A stretch of 64,000 nucleotides of DNA from Lewinellaceae bacterium (lineage in GTDB: Bacteria; Bacteroidota; Bacteroidia; Chitinophagales; Saprospiraceae). The notes under the pieces were generated by a model that was not told the origin of the DNA, ran no database searches, and saw nothing but the letters and a program-made list of their open reading frames with translations. Positions 62,465 to 64,000 of this stretch are shown piece by piece. The stretch is from assembly GCA_020636355.1 (NCBI GenBank), contig JACJYB010000003.1, forward strand, positions 434,001 through 498,000. The letters are read 5' to 3'. The position numbers and the translations under genes are program-made. Each line of letters begins with the position of its first letter. Positions within the stretch are counted from its first letter, which is position 1.

Positions 62465-62683
62465 ATGAAAGAAACCTTCACTGCTGTGACGGGTGAGAAG
62501 ATTCAAATCTCCGTCATGCAAATCCAAGCCTACTGGCAAACCTTCAATTCCATTCCGCCGACTTCCGTAATTGCAATCATCGATCTTGATGATCCCTCCG
62601 CTGAGCTCCAATCGATACAAATCAGAGATCCTTATCCTGAGGTAAAGTTCAGGATTGAACGCCACAAGATTTACCAACAATAA
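62465..62683 (+). CDS. Small hypothetical protein
   Basis: A 72-aa hydrophilic protein (TAVTGEKIQISVMQIQAYW, then AIIDLDDPSAELQSIQIRD). The opposite strand is also open for 79 codons, but its product is less protein-like in order and charge. No known domain. Moderate to low confidence. Confidence 0.4.
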   Translation: MKETFTAVTGEKIQISVMQIQAYWQTFNSIPPTSVIAIIDLDDPSAELQSIQIRDPYPEVKFRIERHKIYQQ

Positions 62684-62864
62684 GGAATGTTTTCGGAGCC
62701 GCTTTTTAGCATTCTAATAGACCGATTAGGATGGCTGCGGCAGGACAACATGATGTGCTGATGTTGCCTCACCTGTTTTCAGGACCATTGTTCAGAAAGC
62801 TTCCGTGAGTCAACCAGCAAAGGCAACCTTTCAGGATCGGGATCGTTAATCGCCGGGGATCCGG

Positions 62865-63158
62865 TTACCAAATCTGGAATATATCCCGCGTACCGGTCAT
62901 ATACATATCCTGGTAACCAACCATTGCTTCGAGCATTTTCTGGATTTCGTCGGATTGGACCTTGTATCGCTCCAGGCTTTTTTCATAAGCAGCCAGGTTT
63001 TCATATTCGCAGATCATTACGACCCGGTTAAACTGTCCTGTCGCATCCGTTAGGATTTGCACAAATTCTGAAAATCCCGCGGTGCCTTCCTTCAGCTTTT
63101 TGGCAAGCTTAGAAGCCATCCCTGGCTTACAAACGAAAGTGTCATGTACGGTTATCAT
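62865..63158 (-). CDS. Small dimeric alpha-beta barrel-like protein (NIPSNAP/ABM-like)
   Basis: A 97-aa protein with strand MITVHDTFVCKPGMASKLAK, a helix, a strand VVMICEYENLAAYEKSLERY, and a C-terminal helix. The pattern resembles small dimeric ferredoxin-like barrels such as NIPSNAP and antibiotic-monooxygenase proteins. ATG at 63158 gives the natural fold start; an upstream ATG at 63203 is in frame. Function not assignable. Confidence 0.55.
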   Translation of the reverse strand: MITVHDTFVCKPGMASKLAKKLKEGTAGFSEFVQILTDATGQFNRVVMICEYENLAAYEKSLERYKVQSDEIQKMLEAMVGYQDMYMTGTRDIFQIW

Positions 63159-63486
63159 ATGTGGATGATGGTTTGATTTAAAGGGATTATTTATCTGTAG
63201 CATAAAATCATTTCACCAGGAATTAAAAAGACTTGCCACCATTCCTTGGCCATTATCAAGCAGCATGCCTTCCACCACCTCAAATCCACTACCCTCATTG
63301 CATCCTGTGCTAATTTTAAATATCTCCCTGCATCACATAGCACGTCCTTAACTGCTCATAGGCATCGCGGAATACCAATTAACTGATCCTTGCTGACTTT
63401 ATTGTGCGGAAATCCTTAAGAATCATCATTTTGGATGATACCGGGACCTGTCTTTATTCAGGAATTTTGAAGGGAATAGCTACAAT
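63159..63486. other. Gene-poor stretch
   Basis: 328 bases between the NIPSNAP-like gene and the partial gene at the end. The first 45 bases could instead be the N-terminus of the former. No RNA gene, hairpin with T-run or further reading frame stands out. Confidence 0.5.
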
Positions 63487-64000
63487 ATGAAACCAATGGA
63501 TAGTTTTTGTGTATTACTGCTCCTAAACCTGGGAACCTTCCAATTTATGAACGCCCAAACCTGTCCAGTTCCGATAATCATAGGGACTGAAACGATCACG
63601 GAACGCGTCGAAAAAGTAATCTATCCGACTACTGACAGGGTCAAGGTTGAATGGCAAATCTATTCAGGAAATGCCTTTACGAACTTTGGCATATCGAAGG
63701 ATGAAGAGTCAGTTGTCGCCTACGGCTATTCCGTGGCAGATGGGATTAAAAGATCTCAAATGGTCAATGACGCTCAAGGCAAAAAAATAGAGATGGTTAT
63801 TTACAAACCCGCCAATTATGGCCAGCCACGCGATCCGGACAAGCAGGATATGCGATTCAGTTACAAAATATATGAAGTGGGAGTCAGCCTTATGAAAGAA
63901 CGCCATTTGATCGAAGGAAATCTTTTTGGACAGGGTAAAAACACGATTTATACGTACCCTTCCTGCAAATCAAAAACCAAGATTATCGTACGCAGAAAGT
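63487..64000 (+). CDS. Exported hypothetical protein, 3' end cut by window
   Basis: An open frame from ATG at 63487 to the window end, 171 codons with no stop. Residues 1-23 form a signal peptide (FCVLLLLNLGTFQFMNA) ending before QTCPVP. The following part is beta-rich (VKVEWQIYSGNAFTNFG). No known domain seen so far; the rest lies beyond the window. It may be a larger surface protein. Confidence 0.6.
   Translation, partial: MKPMDSFCVLLLLNLGTFQFMNAQTCPVPIIIGTETITERVEKVIYPTTDRVKVEWQIYSGNAFTNFGISKDEESVVAYGYSVADGIKRSQMVNDAQGKKIEMVIYKPANYGQPRDPDKQDMRFSYKIYEVGVSLMKERHLIEGNLFGQGKNTIYTYPSCKSKTKIIVRRK

Noticed and set aside
62441..62680. Minus-strand 79-codon frame opposite the small gene at 62465-62683
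   Set aside because: Its composition is less protein-like than the plus-strand frame; kept the plus strand with low confidence.
1..64000. CRISPR arrays, prophage or transposons
   Set aside because: No regular repeats, integrase, transposase or terminal inverted repeats were seen.

Overview
This is a 64 kb chromosomal window from a member of the Bacteroidota, most plausibly of the Saprospiria/Chitinophagia type; the genus cannot be fixed from sequence alone. The evidence is three secreted proteins ending in type IX secretion (T9SS) sorting domains, SprB-like repeats, a LytS/LytTR two-component pair, a rpmB-rpmG-DUF4295-ftsY block, weak Shine-Dalgarno usage, and promoters of the Bacteroidota type (-7 TAnnTTTG). 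There is no rRNA operon, CRISPR array, prophage or intact insertion sequence. Most genes are housekeeping or metabolic, in short operons.

Region 0-13.4 kb: a LytS/LytTR pair, then a trans-4-hydroxy-L-proline catabolic locus. It has a GntP-type permease, a divergent AraC-type regulator, and a tight operon encoding a DapA-family deaminase, alpha-ketoglutarate semialdehyde dehydrogenase, hydroxyproline 2-epimerase and an FAD amino-acid dehydrogenase. Together these convert hydroxyproline to 2-oxoglutarate. Behind it lie a secreted M23 peptidase with Fn3-like modules and a T9SS tail, and 3 bp later a cyclase-family protein. Two 21-bp-phased direct repeats sit just upstream of the operon's -7 box and look like AraC sites.

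Region 13.4-20 kb: a sulfur-oxidation and redox group on the minus strand: membrane-anchored cytochrome c, Tat-exported sulfite oxidase, 1-Cys peroxiredoxin, an ETHE1-like persulfide dioxygenase fused to two rhodanese domains, and a Crp/Fnr regulator.

Region 20-32 kb: aminotransferase and ArsC-like protein; dusB-cca-FKBP lipoprotein operon; NhaD antiporter; a GNAT, class V PLP enzyme, threonine dehydratase and DASS transporter operon; and an exported amidase.

Region 32-48.3 kb: a VWA/MoxR-like AAA pair, signal peptidase I, an ECF sigma/anti-sigma operon with two DUF4097-like proteins, a T9SS subtilase, tRNA-Arg, the L28/L33/DUF4295 block, ftsY, a large Reeler-like/SprB-repeat T9SS protein, and a MarR-YceI operon.

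Region 48.3-64 kb: a secreted alpha/beta-hydrolase-cyanophycinase fusion, an M19 dipeptidase lipoprotein, a six-hairpin glycosidase-like protein, a CYTH protein, the mnmA-lipoprotein-rimM operon, a TetR regulator convergent with an acyl-CoA dehydrogenase, tRNA-Gly and tRNA-Leu, then a sparse stretch of small hypothetical genes and a secreted gene cut by the window end.

The strongest leads are the hydroxyproline locus with its inferred operator and unusual permease, the hydrolase-cyanophycinase fusion, the sulfur-oxidation group, and several palindromic operator candidates next to TetR and MarR regulators. I saw no system that is plainly without precedent.
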